A DNA stretch of 56,145 nucleotides from Paulinella micropora (GCA_009731375.1 BJOX01000145.1:110973-167117), one strand, 5' to 3'. Positions 17,993 to 28,558 are shown, counted from the first letter of the stretch. Notes: a model not told the origin generated them from the letters alone. Made by a program: numbers and translations.

Positions 17993-18238
17993 ACATTCGT
18001 ATATATGTGTCATATACCATCTATTATCACCATCACAGATTAAAGGAATGGCTTCATCAAAACTAATACACCAATCTGACATCGGTTTGTAAATACATTT
18101 GATTTTTGAGTTAATCCCGCTCTGGATACAATAAACACAACTTATATTCTTTTTTTCACTTATCCGTGAGTAAAAGTCGCATGCCGTCCGCGAAAATATT
18201 TTGATTATTAAAAAGTTTATGAGTAGTAATATAATCAT
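17981..18238 (-). CDS. Small Cys-rich, probably secreted or membrane-anchored protein, antisense to the morphogenesis block (element B)
   Basis: Starting at the ATG at 18238, an 85-residue protein has a hydrophobic N-terminus (MIILLLINFLIIKIF) like a signal peptide or anchor. A 65-residue body follows with six spaced Cys (TACDF, SCVYC, IKCIY, DWCIS, LICDG, YECSF). The element C homologue (53418-53672) keeps every Cys and the phrase YKPMSDWC although it lies opposite other genes, so this is very probably a real gene. Its start overlaps head-to-head with the next plus-strand gene, and its 3' end overlaps the membrane-protein gene by 12 bases. I recognise no family. Disulfide bonding outside the cytosol is inferred. 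Confidence 0.65.
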   Translation of the reverse strand: MIILLLINFLIIKIFSRTACDFYSRISEKKNISCVYCIQSGINSKIKCIYKPMSDWCISFDEAIPLICDGDNRWYMTHIYECSFL

Positions 18239-18602
18239 GGCTACTGAATATAAATACCAAAAGATTATTTTTCTAAGCAATGATTTTGCTGGAGGAAGCA
18301 AAACATTTAATAAAAATATTCAAATGTCATTCACACCCACCAAAATGAATGTAAAATTTATCCACTATATGAACGACCAGACAGAGACAAAAACCAGAAT
18401 TCTTTACATGGATAGAATTGGAATTATTGGAACATTTGCGGACAGCACCACAGCAAACATTTCAAACCTTAGTTATAATTTGGGTGTTGTCGGATGGACA
18501 GACGGGCAATATACATTTAAAGTCCTTGAAACTGACGGCGGAAATATTGATACAGGAAATTTAGCGGGAAGAATTGTTGTGTGTTTGGAATTCGTAGGGT
18601 AG
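18237..18602 (+). CDS. Small conserved virion-type protein (element B)
   Basis: This 121-residue protein starts MATEYKYQKIIFLSNDF. It continues through alternating hydrophobic segments (NIQMSFTPTKMNVKFIHY, RILYMDRIGIIG, GQYTFKVLET) to the end VVCLEFVG, and looks like an all-beta single-domain protein. Homologues in elements A (3354-3518, partial) and C (53734-54093) are closely similar, so it is under constraint. It lies directly before the ATPase. A small jelly-roll or fibre-base protein is possible, but nothing in the sequence decides this. An upstream ATG at 18201 exists but is not shared with element C. Confidence 0.68.
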   Translation: MATEYKYQKIIFLSNDFAGGSKTFNKNIQMSFTPTKMNVKFIHYMNDQTETKTRILYMDRIGIIGTFADSTTANISNLSYNLGVVGWTDGQYTFKVLETDGGNIDTGNLAGRIVVCLEFVG

Positions 18603-18651
18603 GTGAAACCTACCCACAATGTTGTGAATTTTATTCACAACGAATTCGTTG
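18597..18651. repeat. Cluster of three palindromes inserted between virion protein and ATPase
   Basis: GGGTAGGT/ACCTACCC (18597-18615), GTTGTGAA/TTCACAAC (18621-18641) and CAACGAATTCGTTG (18638-18651) follow one another. Elements A and C have only about ten bases between the same two genes, so this is an element B-specific insertion. Confidence 0.75.
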
Positions 18652-18664
18652 CGTAGAATATAGG

Positions 18665-19215
18665 ATGGAGAAAATAAACAATGTCAAGGTGAAACCTGTG
18701 AAGCAGGATGGAAACGGAGACAAAAAAGCAAAGGGTTATAAATTATTCAATGAGCCTTATGCCAATATATTTCTACTTGCTAGAAAAAAGAGCGGTAAGA
18801 CGACAGCACTCTTTGAAATACTGAAACGGACAACAGACAGAAAAACCCGTATTGTTATTATTGCTTCAACAATCCACAAGGACTACATTTATAAAGCAAT
18901 GGTTAAGCACTTTAAGAACAGGGGAAACCCGCTGGCAATATATACCTTTCTTAAATCGGATGGTGTAAATGTCATTGATTACGAATTAGACAAATTGAAC
19001 AAATCAGACGAAGAGCAAGAAGGAGAAATCAAAGATGAAGAACCTATGGAGAAACCACAATTTTTATACTTTGGAAAAGAAAAGAAACAGATAAAGGAGG
19101 CACCGAAAGAACGACCGAGCAAGTATATTTCGCCAGAGGTTGTTTTTGTTTTGGATGATTTAGGGAGCGGTTTAAGAGATAAGTCCGTAAGCGATTTGTT
19201 AAAAAAGAATAGGCA
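18665..19215 (+). pseudogene. Packaging ATPase, N-terminal two thirds, cut at an inversion breakpoint (element B)
   Basis: The ATG at 18665 (MEKINNVKVKPVKQD) opens a frame closely similar to the element A ATPase, with Walker A (LLARKKSGKTTAL) and Walker B (VVFVLDDLGSG). Homology stops at DLLKKNRH, at 19215. The sequence then enters gypsy DNA on the opposite strand. The missing C-terminal third lies at 42763-43024 on the minus strand and starts exactly where this part stops. Without that join the protein lacks the conserved SSQYLNDLRPEAI block and is presumably inactive. Confidence 0.9.
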
Positions 19216-19216
19216 T
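19215..19216. other. Left inversion breakpoint
   Basis: The element B ATPase stops at 19215, and reversed gypsy pol begins at 19216-19217. The partner junction is 43024/43025. A few shared or duplicated bases (about 1-2) occur at each joint, as expected for end joining. Confidence 0.85.
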
Positions 19217-22200
19217 GATCAATGTGTATAAACTCAAACATCCCCGCATGAAGAGGAAATTCGCCAATCAGGCCGAAATTTGCCTTCAGTGGTGTTTTGT
19301 TTATCTTGCACGGGATGCATGCATCCACCGCCTGATCTATCTCCTCCTTCATCTTCTTCCACCAGAATCGCCTCGCTACGAACATGTGAGTTCGTTGTCG
19401 ACCCGGATGCGCCAAAAGTGGGCAATTGTGGGCTGCGACAAATATAAATCGTCTCAGACTCTCCGGTACCCAAAGGGTCCATTTGTCCGGCTGTGACGCA
19501 TAGCGACCGTGAAGGCCCTTGTACCACAGTAGACCATCTCTCCATCCCATCTCCTTCATCTGATCTTTGATCGCTTTCGTCATCCGTAGCTCATCCGGGT
19601 TCTGATATAACTGTATCAGTTCTTTAAACTCCGGATCTTGAGCCTGTTGTTGCCTCCATGCGGTAGGCGAGGCTATATGGATAGTACCATCTTCTAGCCG
19701 TACCCCGATTCTTTCCGGGTCATCGTCTAGGTCACTTCTCCGCTCTTGAGGAGGCTCCGCATAAACTTCCTGCGTCTCCTCTTCCTCTCTTATGTTCGCC
19801 TTCGCATTCTCATATACCTCATAGGACCACTCAGCGTCCTCCTGGGTATGTAGCTCACAACATATCCCGTGATCCGGGCCTTGTGGACTGTACCGTAGAC
19901 CTGTGCGGTCATATCGGACTCCACTCGCCATCTCCATCGCCTCAATGTGGCTGACCTCATACACCTTGTCAGTGGACAAGTCTTCCATCTCCACCGTGGA
20001 CACCAACGCCGATACTTCTGAGTTAAACTCTAGCCTAGAGAGGCTATCAGCGACCACATTTCGCTTTCCCGGTAGATGGACCATTGTAAAATCGAAACAA
20101 GACAAGAACGCTTGCCACCGCGCCAGCCGTCCCGTCTGTTCATGATTCATCAACCATAACAGGTTATGATGATCAGTTCTGACAGTAAATTGAGGTCCTC
20201 CCCACAAATACTCTCTGAGCCTCTTGAGGGCCCATACTACCGCCAACGCCTCTCTTTGCCTTGTGCAATAGTTTCTCTCCGCCGCACACAACTTCCTACT
20301 AATAAACATGATTGGGCGTAATTTCTTCTCCTCATCCTCTTGTTGTAATACAGCCCCAATCGCAAACTTAGATGCGTCTGTATCGACTACGAATTGTTTC
20401 GTAAAGTCGGGCATCGTTAACACCAGTCCTCCGTCTTTCGGGTCTTTGTAAATGAGATCTTTGAGCGCATGAAACGCTTGCAAAGCCTCTTCGTCCCACT
20501 TCTCAAAGTCTCCAAAATCTATCATTTTCTCCACTTTAGCCCGTGTTGCACCCCAATCGGGTATAAACTGGCTATAGTATTGCGCCATCGCAAGGAATGA
20601 GTGCAATTCAGTGCGGTTCTTCGGTATCGGTCGATTCATAATCTCCTCCCTCTTCTCTTTGGATATCGAGACTCGATTATGGGAGATCTCGTACCCTAAG
20701 TATGTCACACTCGTCTTGGCAAGTTGACACTTCTTTAGATTGCACTTCAGGCCAAAAGCTCCGATGCGCCTGAATATATCGGACAAATGATCGATATGCT
20801 CCTCCATTGTGTTAGAGTATACGATAATGTCATCGATATAGCAAAATGCATATTCTCCCGCCTTCTGTCCCCGCCTTCTCATAAAGCCACCGTCAGACAA
20901 ATCATCGTACTGACTGCTCAACATCTTCTGCATCGCCTTCTGGAAAAGTCCTGGGGCTTGCTTGAGGCCCATCGGAAGCACTTTCCATTGGTATATTTCC
21001 ATACCCACCACAAACGCCGTCAGCCATCTGGACTTTTCCTCCAGTGGTATCTGCCAGAAGCCATTCTTAAGGTCAATGACCGAATAGAATTTTGCATTCC
21101 GCAGTACTCTCCTTCCTTCTTCTAATGTCGGGAGAGGATTTCTCTCTTCCTCCAGCACCTTGTTAACACGAGCATAGTTAACTGTCAGGCGCCATTCTCC
21201 TCCTGGCTTCGGCACTATTCTCGGTTGTGAGACTATTGAGGATGTTGATCTCTCAATAAAGTCCTCATTGAGCAGCTGTCTTGCTAGCTCCTCCGCTATC
21301 TTCGCCTCATGTATACTCAAATTCGCCCTTCGTGGTGCCGGTGACGGCTCCGCACCCGGTATTTTGTAAATAACCGCAGTGAAATCTTCAGGCTTGACAC
21401 CACCTGCATGTGGAGGGTCAAAAATTTCCTTGTTCGCCTCTAATTTGGCTTTTAAAAGCTCCTTCTCCTTCTCCGTGCCTACTCCTTCTTCCAATATTTT
21501 CCGCGCCGCCTCTTGAAAATCTTCATCAGACATCTGCTTATGCTGCTTGAGGGGTTCTCTGTCCTCCTCCAAGCCTAAGTCCTCTTCCGAGACATCATCT
21601 AGGCCCGTCTTTTCATACGTGACCGTGTCCGGCTCATCATCTTTACCGAGCTCCACCAGCATGTCAATGAGTCTCGCGTATTGCAAAGGAGCTTTACGGG
21701 TGTAAAAACCATCAAAGCATGTGAATGCTTGCGGTATCAATTTCAACTTGTCGAGGTCTCTGAGCTTCCGCTTGTATGCACTGCTCTGCTCACGAGTTCC
21801 CATACGACAAGCCACCACTAGCTGTTGCTTGCGAGAGGGTACCGGTATAGGATGATCAATAAGCCGGTCCCTTATTTCCTGCGCCCATATCGCCTTCTCA
21901 TTATATGGCAGGATAATAGTATACGGCTTATTATTTTCGAATAAAGTCCGTAAGCATTTCTTCACTTCAGACAGTGAACGCGGCCACGTGGGCTCGTCAC
22001 CCCAGAAATCAGTAATAAAACTTTTAATAGTTTCTGGTGGAGTATCCGGGATTCGCCCCGTTCTCCTTGGTACAAACGCCTCCCTTTTTTCTTCTCCTAC
22101 TTTCGCATGGAAACAGTATCCGTTAGTAATATGGACATCTGTTCCTACTCCTTCCGCGAATCTCGCCAACGACGGGCTTCTTTGTGCGACACATATAATC

Positions 22201-23282
22201 TCCTCCTTTCGCTTCTCGATTAAGTCATCAATAGACTTTTTGTCCCAATGGCATGTCGGAACTGTGACAGTGCACACTTGGGATTCCCAATTGTCGGTCC
22301 AGGACAGTTCATCCGGTCTTACGACATGGGGGTGAACGTACACCTCAAGTGCCTCATGTGCGATGGCCATCTTTTTGTGATCCGTCGCTAGACTCAGCTC
22401 ATAAGCCTCATAAGAGTCAGTAGCGTTGAAGGGATCAATATCGTTCTCTTCTCCTCTTTTTACTCCATATATCACTCGCCGTGCGGCGCAATCAATCACA
22501 GCCCCCATCGTAGCCAATTGGTCATACGATAGTAATATTGACCCGTGGTAACCGGGGACGACATAGAGGTCCATACGGTATACTCGTGCGGATTTCAATT
22601 TAAAGGTCAGTGTGATGATTCCCGTGATATCCGTCCGGCTGCTCACTCCTTTGAGAGTGCCCGTTGACTTTTTCATATTTCCGTCCACCCAGTCCCGGTA
22701 TCGATTAAAAAACTTCCTGCCGACAATATTAATATTCGCCATCGTATCATTACCAACTTTTAATATTGTCTTCAATGTTTCACAATAAAGTTCCGTATAA
22801 CACAGAGCATCGGGCCTGTGTATATTGGCTGCGAGAACAAGAACTTTACGTTCCAAATTTTGGAGTCTTGTCTCTAAGTTTTTCAACTCCTCCTTCTTCT
22901 CCTCCTGCTTCACCTCATTAACATTTTTATTATTCTGCGGTACTGGTGCGTTTACTATTTGAGCGACATTGTCTTGTGGTACTTGAGTACACACATTGTC
23001 TTTTTGCTCGCCACCCGCCGCGACCGTAGACATTGAGTCTGTTCGTGGTTGTTTGCTTGGCCGAGGCGATACGTCTGCCATTGGCCTCCTCGCCTCCATC
23101 GCAAGTCTCGCCTTCCTATTTGCATCAGTTATCATTGGTAACCGTGCTGTATGAACGGGTATGAGACTACCTTGGGGCTGCAGTCTCTGTGTACCCACAT
23201 CTTTGTTTTCACATAGAGGAAGCGTTGGCCCAGTCTGCACAACAGCATTAGAAAGCACTGTGACTTTAGGGTTAAACTTCAC
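19217..23282 (-). pseudogene. pol: Ty3/gypsy pol, 5' part: protease-like region, RT, RNase H, integrase zinc domain
   Basis: The frame opens at 23282. A retropepsin-like fold is suggested by VGNDTMANINIVG (about residue 174) and LSYDQLATMGAVIDC (about 240), although the usual D(S/T)G is not seen. Reverse transcriptase spans about residues 680-840 with VIDLKNGFWQIPL, LPMGLKQAPGLFQ and the catalytic YIDD (about 816). RNase H follows with VDTDASKFAIGAVLQQ (about 966) and RTDHHNLLWLM. The integrase HHCC zinc domain (HNCPLLAHPG...CIPCK) ends at FIHID, where the breakpoint falls. The rest of the integrase is at 43025-44740. Reading on past 19217 into ATPase DNA gives a meaningless tail. Confidence 0.9.
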
Positions 23283-23315
23283 AGTCTTCTCCTTCCTCTC
23301 TTCTTCCCCCTCCAG

Positions 23316-26012
23316 TCATTCCACCACCTCGAAACGATTACCTTGAGTAGTGTCCGGGTAGGATGACGTATCGGTCTCCGAGGCAGTGTTGTAGGCCTGA
23401 GCTCGACCGAAATTTGGGTTGGAGCTTGCCCACGAGCCTCCTCCTCCTCTGGGTGGGGGGGCTGGAGCTCGAACAGCTCTCCCTCCATAAGGGGTATATC
23501 CCCGACCTCCTCCTCTTCCTCTCTGAGGGGTTCCCTGCCACCTCGAGGCTCCTCTCCATGTTCCTCGTCCTCGTCCTCCTCCTCCTCCTCCTCCTCCTCC
23601 TCCTGCTCCTGCTCCTCCTTCTCGTCCTCTTTGAGAGGCCTTTAAGTTCTTTTGTCTCTCCCTTTCCTCCTTCTTCTCCTTCATCCTCTTCATGTAGGTA
23701 ATGATTGCCTCTCGTAACTCCTCATCATCACACATATTGGCATACCAACCTTCGTTCACAGCGGCAATCTGAAGCATATTGAAAAGGCCCGGTTCCTTGC
23801 CTTCCGTCCTGCTCAGAAAATTTGCCCTTGCTGTTGGGTTCTGCCTATCATGATTGAAAGAGCAGTCTCTGTTCTCCATCTGTGCCTTACACTGCAAGCC
23901 CGCGAACCACCTCCAACATGCGGTCTTCAGGTCTGGCTCTCTCTGTCTCTTCCAACCGGCAACTCTGTTTGTGTACGTGGCTTGTGCGCCAACAGGTACA
24001 CCGCCTGCCTGTGCCGTATGTGCCTCCGTGAGCGAGTCCATGTTTGAGCATGCACTCATCACTTCTTGAAACAGTGCTGACGGAGCAACGCTTTGAACCG
24101 TATTTTCGAACACGTGTGTCTCGAGGAAGTTCTTGGACTTCACTGAGCTAAACGTCGAGCATTGTTGTATGAGCTGAGTAAGCTTACTCGGGTTAACTGT
24201 GTGTAACGCCGAAAAGAAATAGAGGATGATCGACTTGCGGCCATAGAATAGCCCATAGGAGGAAACTACCTCCGTAAGGGTCGCCGCCAAGCCAACAGCA
24301 CTCCTCAAACTCATCGCCACTGTCTCAAAGATTTCAAATCCTATGAGAGTACCAGTGCAGAGATGCTGGTATCCATGAGATTGAAAATATGAAATGAGTG
24401 TGGCCACCGCCAGTTCACACTGAGCGTCTAGGCCTGTTGCATTGTTTCTCTTAATCTCCTCCTTCTTTCTCAAAAACTTGTACTGTGTCAGATCAAATCC
24501 CTCCGAGACTAGAGATTGGTCAAAAACAGTAACAAGGGCCTCGTATTCCTGCGTTTCGTCGCAAGGAAAAGCCTTCATGCAGGCATTGATCTCTTTGAGC
24601 TTGCTCAAAAGCGAAGCATCAGAGTCTTTGTCTGAGCTCGTCTTGGCATATAGCATGAGACTTGCCACTCCTCCTTTCTTCCCCTTGAAGGCATTTATGA
24701 TGTTTTGTCTGTCCTTCTTCTCCGTGTTTGTGACCACCACCGTAGTTGAGCCCGAAATTGCAGGGGCTGGTGGGGCAGGAGCTGGTGGGGTCAAATATGT
24801 CGGAGGGTGTATCTTTGCACCACTCACTTTTGCTTTCATTCTTTCCAGTCTCATCGTCTTCTCGAACTCCTCATTCTCTTTCGCCTTCTTCTTCTCAGAT
24901 ATCACCAGCTTTTGAGCATGAGTGATAAAGGCCACCAATTCAGAAGCAGATCTGAGAAAATTATATTTCTCCACATATTGGTCAACACCTGCTTTGTTGG
25001 CGACCGGTGGTGCGTTACTAAGTGATTTAAGGACAGAGTGATCCTTGGTAGGAATCCATCTCTTCCATGCCTCCTTGTGCAGTAACGCACCCATCAACAG
25101 TCTGATCTTGGTCAGAACTCTGTCGGTCTTCTCTAACTCATCAATCACAGGATGAGTTTCTCCTGCTGCCTTAATGCTTTTTTCCATCTCTGCCTTCCCC
25201 TCCTCCAAGGCCTTTATTTCCATTGTAAAAAAATGAAATATGCCACTCGAGTTTTTCGAACCCAGATTGGTCTTCATTTTTGTTACATCGACTGCCTCCT
25301 GACCAGTCGCGAGGAATCTGGCCGTTGCTCTTGGGTTTGTGTACTGGAGGTAACCCTCACATCGTGGGCCGTATGTACGTTCCCAAATCAGGGTTTGAGT
25401 GTACACCCCAAAGATAGCATCGAGTAATTCAAGGTGGGTGTGTGTGTCCCCAAACTTGATATGCTGTATCTTCTTTCTCTCTTCTGGATCAGAGACCAGT
25501 TTGCCGAGGAGCTGTGCTGTGTTTGATAATAGGATATAGACATCCTTTTTAGCACGACTTTTCTCTCTTCTTTGATCCTGAGGGATCCACACATAGGTAT
25601 CCTTCTCTACCCCCATCTTGTTATCAAACTCTTCTTTAGTGAGGTCATAGTGGTCTTGCACCCACTGTTGTTCCTCCACTGTGATCTCCTCTCCATCACT
25701 ATGAATCAAGTCGATCATTTTTCGTCCTCCTCCTCCCGTGTAGGCAGGTGGTAAGGGATTACCATATGCTCCTCCTCCTCCCGTCTCTTCTTGTTCAAAT
25801 CCTCCTTCATCTTCGTCTCCTCCATATCTTCCTTCATCATCCCAGCCCTCTTCTACTCCTCCTCCTACTCCTTCATCTCCTCCTCCTCCTTCATTCAATC
25901 CTCCTCCTCCTCCTTCATTCAATCCTCTTCCTCCTCCTCCTCCTGCTTCTTCTTCTTCTCTTCTTTGATCTGCCTCCGAGAATTCACTCACTTCGGCGGT
26001 CTCTGTCGACAT
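23316..26012 (-). CDS. gag: Ty3/gypsy gag-like protein
   Basis: This 898-residue protein is encoded just upstream of pol in the retroelement's orientation; its stop is 33 bases before the pol ATG, in another frame. The N-terminus is Glu/Gly-rich low complexity with (GGGGxNE)-type runs. The middle is helical and capsid-like (about residues 130-660) without obvious motifs. Near residue 690 is a CCCH-type zinc finger (CWRWFAGLQC...CSFNH). The C-terminus is an RGG/Gly-rich box (about residues 780-880). A Gag with a nucleic-acid-binding finger and RGG tail packages retroelement RNA. The frame is intact, unlike pol. How pol is expressed (frameshift or own start) cannot be read from the sequence. 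Confidence 0.75.
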   Translation of the reverse strand: MSTETAEVSEFSEADQRREEEEAGGGGGRGLNEGGGGGLNEGGGGDEGVGGGVEEGWDDEGRYGGDEDEGGFEQEETGGGGAYGNPLPPAYTGGGGRKMIDLIHSDGEEITVEEQQWVQDHYDLTKEEFDNKMGVEKDTYVWIPQDQRREKSRAKKDVYILLSNTAQLLGKLVSDPEERKKIQHIKFGDTHTHLELLDAIFGVYTQTLIWERTYGPRCEGYLQYTNPRATARFLATGQEAVDVTKMKTNLGSKNSSGIFHFFTMEIKALEEGKAEMEKSIKAAGETHPVIDELEKTDRVLTKIRLLMGALLHKEAWKRWIPTKDHSVLKSLSNAPPVANKAGVDQYVEKYNFLRSASELVAFITHAQKLVISEKKKAKENEEFEKTMRLERMKAKVSGAKIHPPTYLTPPAPAPPAPAISGSTTVVVTNTEKKDRQNIINAFKGKKGGVASLMLYAKTSSDKDSDASLLSKLKEINACMKAFPCDETQEYEALVTVFDQSLVSEGFDLTQYKFLRKKEEIKRNNATGLDAQCELAVATLISYFQSHGYQHLCTGTLIGFEIFETVAMSLRSAVGLAATLTEVVSSYGLFYGRKSIILYFFSALHTVNPSKLTQLIQQCSTFSSVKSKNFLETHVFENTVQSVAPSALFQEVMSACSNMDSLTEAHTAQAGGVPVGAQATYTNRVAGWKRQREPDLKTACWRWFAGLQCKAQMENRDCSFNHDRQNPTARANFLSRTEGKEPGLFNMLQIAAVNEGWYANMCDDEELREAIITYMKRMKEKKEERERQKNLKASQRGREGGAGAGGGGGGGGGGRGRGTWRGASRWQGTPQRGRGGGRGYTPYGGRAVRAPAPPPRGGGGSWASSNPNFGRAQAYNTASETDTSSYPDTTQGNRFEVVE
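23577..23622. repeat. Trinucleotide (TCC/CTC)n tract in gag
   Basis: Runs of CCT/CTC codons on the plus strand encode the Gly-rich stretch of Gag on the minus strand. Similar shorter tracts occur at about 25870-25960. Confidence 0.8.
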
Positions 26013-26798
26013 GATGTCGTAGTAGTGATCAACAGGAGGACAGTGTCAGCTCCTATGTTTGGTTTTTGTTCGTTTGTGTTCTGTTCCTCCTTCAGTCGAT
26101 TGACTAGTGAAGAGAGAAACTAATAGAGAGGGTAGGATAAGATTCCCTGTCCTCTATGAAACACTGTTTGTATGTTTGTTTTTGTTTGAGAAAAATAGTC
26201 TTTGAGACTTTCTCCGATTTCTTGTTCTCCTTACTCAGATTACTTTCTCCTCCTTCTTTTCTATATTGTATCTAGTATGAGGCACTTGGACCTACACACA
26301 GATAGTAATAGAGAAGCTAGAAAAGCTCTCCTTGAGAAGTCGACAGTCGGTCGGATAGGTTCTCAGACCTACCTTTAGAAAACGATCAGAGATTTGCAAA
26401 AATACTCTGACGTATGTGTGAGATAATGCAGATAAATGCACAAACTAGAAGGGTAGAGTGTTGTGCTCCTGTCCCTATGCTTGTTTGTGTTTTGTGTGTG
26501 TTCCTTCACTCTTCTGTCCACCTCCTTCTTCTTGGTCTCTGTGTGAGAACAGCAAGAACGACAGAGAGTTTGTATCTGATGTCTCCTTGTGAGCACACAG
26601 ATACTGATTGGGCTAGAGGGTACGAGACACCTGCTTGAGACCAATCAAATTATTTGTTTTGTGAAAGAGTTATGAGGGAGCTGTGTTGGAGTATTTGTTT
26701 TCGTCTGACGTCCCCGTGTGAGACAGGTCAGTGAAAATTCACTCTGTTGCCTGTGTGGCAAAGCAGAAAGAAATCACCCTAGTGATGTGGACTCCAAA
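26013..26798. other. Gypsy upstream region, no gene recognised
   Basis: This is the leader side of gag, where a 5' LTR and primer-binding site would be expected. I could not find a matching LTR copy after the integrase end at 44740, so the element may have lost its LTRs or they are too diverged to see by eye. Confidence 0.4.
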
Positions 26799-27035
26799 TG
26801 TAATGCCCCCAACGATAGCTCGTAAAAAGTCGGTAATACAACCAAACACAGTCCTCAAGAATGAGAATGATGTCTCGTTGTATTAGCTCAGTGAAGCCAA
26901 AAAGGAAAACGGCAACAGACCAGGAATAAAATGGCATCAGGTCCAATCCGGACAAATAATACTGAAAAACAAGCTGGTGCACCTGTCACCAGGAAAAGGT
27001 ATTTTTTACCGGCTATCCGGGGGGTGATGCCTACA
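26799..27035 (-). mobile_element. MITE-like repeat, copy 1
   Basis: A unit of 237 bp is shared with 45566-45803 and 46975-47211. Its ends form imperfect inverted repeats (TGTAGGCATCACCCCCCGG and TGTAATGCCCCCAACG). It encodes nothing convincing and has no clear target-site duplication. This copy is in reverse orientation and lies between the gypsy leader and an AT-rich stretch. Confidence 0.65.
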
Positions 27036-27794
27036 ATTTTCATGTTGAAAAGTCAAGATGGTGAGAAGAAAATAATTTTTGAAATTTAGCATCTTAATTT
27101 CATAAATACAAAATTACTTTGAAAAACTAAGAACTCGAAGCGAAATCAAAAATTTTACAGGAGATTTCGATTAATCTTAGTAAAAGAACTCATGCTATTT
27201 CTATTGCATTATTTTCAGAAGAATCGGATGTGCGTAACCTACTTGAATATTTTTTCAAAAATGAAATGATTTTCTAGTAAGAAACCAATATTAATATTAA
27301 ATTAATTTTCAAGTTTAACAAACTGCCGTCCAGACCAAGGTCGAAATTGAAATTAAGTGTATTCTTTAATAATAACTTGAAAAATCTTTCTGAATAGGTT
27401 TTACTGATTATTAAAGAACGATACTTGCTCAGTGACACTAGTATTAATAGATAGCAAAGTTGACTATAATATTATATTACTGTAGCAATTAGCTAAAGAT
27501 AGAGATATGTATACTGTCTAGCATTATAATTTCCTCGATAGAATCAAGAAAACGATGAAAAATATGTACATGACGTATACATGATTTGTAGTATTGTTAG
27601 TACAAAAAATTCAAGTATGAGGTTACGACTGGCCATGGCTAGGATATCGATAGGAAAATTTTTTTGAATTGAAATCGAGCCAGTCTTGGACCTTCACTAC
27701 ATGCTGAGTTGCTACAATGTATGATAATAGTTATGTATTTATTTAGATGTTTTGAGTCCTGAGTTATGAATACAATGAGAAAAAGAAACGATAG
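27036..27794. other. AT-rich non-coding stretch
   Basis: No open frame longer than a few dozen codons and no recognisable RNA or repeat is seen. It separates the MITE from the unrecognised two-gene unit. Confidence 0.5.
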
Positions 27795-28541
27795 TTATTT
27801 CTTAGCCTTGCACTTAGCCTTGACGTTACAAAATCGCTCGTGTTTTTTTTCGAGAGATCCACATGGCATACAGTCAGGGCACCACCAAAGCTGACACTTC
27901 TCACATGAGTGCCAAGCGTTGGGGTCATCTTCATCCTCTGACACCTGCTGAAGGGCCTCTTGGGAATTCCAGATGGACCACCAAGCAAAACAAATGACAC
28001 ATTTGCAATCATCCGCAGCTTCCTTTTTGCTAGGATTGTAATTCTCGCTGTCACGTCGTACTTTATCGATGAGTTTGTTGCGTGCCTTTTCCGTTTTCTC
28101 CTTCGCCTTAGCGCGAGAAGGGCTGAGAAAGTCACCATGACCTGCGTCAAGTGCCTTCTTGTACTTCTTTGCTAACAGCTTCGCCTCCTCTATCTCTGCT
28201 TTGTCTTGAGCTTTTTTTTCTTTCTCCACAGCCGCTGCCTTTGCAGCATCTTCTTTCTCCTTCCTGTTGGCAGCAGCAATGTTCTCCAGCTGACGATCAT
28301 AGTCAGGAAAGGTAGGAAAAACTGATCTCATATTGCCTATCGGAGTTTTGGTTGATTTTTCTTGTTTTCTGAAGCGCTTGTCAAGGTTATCTGTTGGGAT
28401 ATCCATTGTGTCGAATTCTTTCTCGAGAATGCAGTGAGTATACTCTGTACTTTTGATCGGACTATACGCTTCGATGCAGGCCATGCATTTCTTCAGAACA
28501 TGCTGCAAGGTCTTGTCACGCCTGGCGTTCGGCTTACTCAT
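27795..28541 (-). CDS. Cys/His-cluster protein, unrecognised (second gene of a two-gene unit)
   Basis: This 248-residue protein starts MSKPNARRDKTLQHVLKKC. A coiled-coil middle rich in Ala/Lys/Glu (about residues 85-150) is followed by a C-terminal zinc-binding cluster: CKCVICFAWW, then HSCEKCQLWWCPDCMPC, and later ERFC. The spacing (C..C, H.C..C, WWC..C) resembles treble-clef or PHD-like fingers, but no exact family is clear. It starts 17 bases after the 569-residue gene on the same strand, so the two probably belong to one transcript or were one spliced gene. Base composition is more balanced than in the PLV genes, so this is likely another mobile element or host DNA. Confidence 0.6.
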   Translation of the reverse strand: MSKPNARRDKTLQHVLKKCMACIEAYSPIKSTEYTHCILEKEFDTMDIPTDNLDKRFRKQEKSTKTPIGNMRSVFPTFPDYDRQLENIAAANRKEKEDAAKAAAVEKEKKAQDKAEIEEAKLLAKKYKKALDAGHGDFLSPSRAKAKEKTEKARNKLIDKVRRDSENYNPSKKEAADDCKCVICFAWWSIWNSQEALQQVSEDEDDPNAWHSCEKCQLWWCPDCMPCGSLEKKHERFCNVKAKCKAKK

Positions 28542-28558
28542 AAAATATCCACATTCAG

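Noticed and set aside
19044-19216. C-terminal extension of gypsy pol past FIHID
   Set aside because: It is the antisense reading of the element B ATPase created by the breakpoint, not a natural part of pol.
25748-26123. Leu/Ser-rich plus-strand frames near the gag start
   Set aside because: They are the complement of the TCC-rich tract coding for Gly/Glu in Gag.
23160-26800. Gypsy LTR pair
   Set aside because: I compared the region upstream of gag with the region after 44740 by eye and saw only short A/T-rich similarities, so no LTR is claimed.
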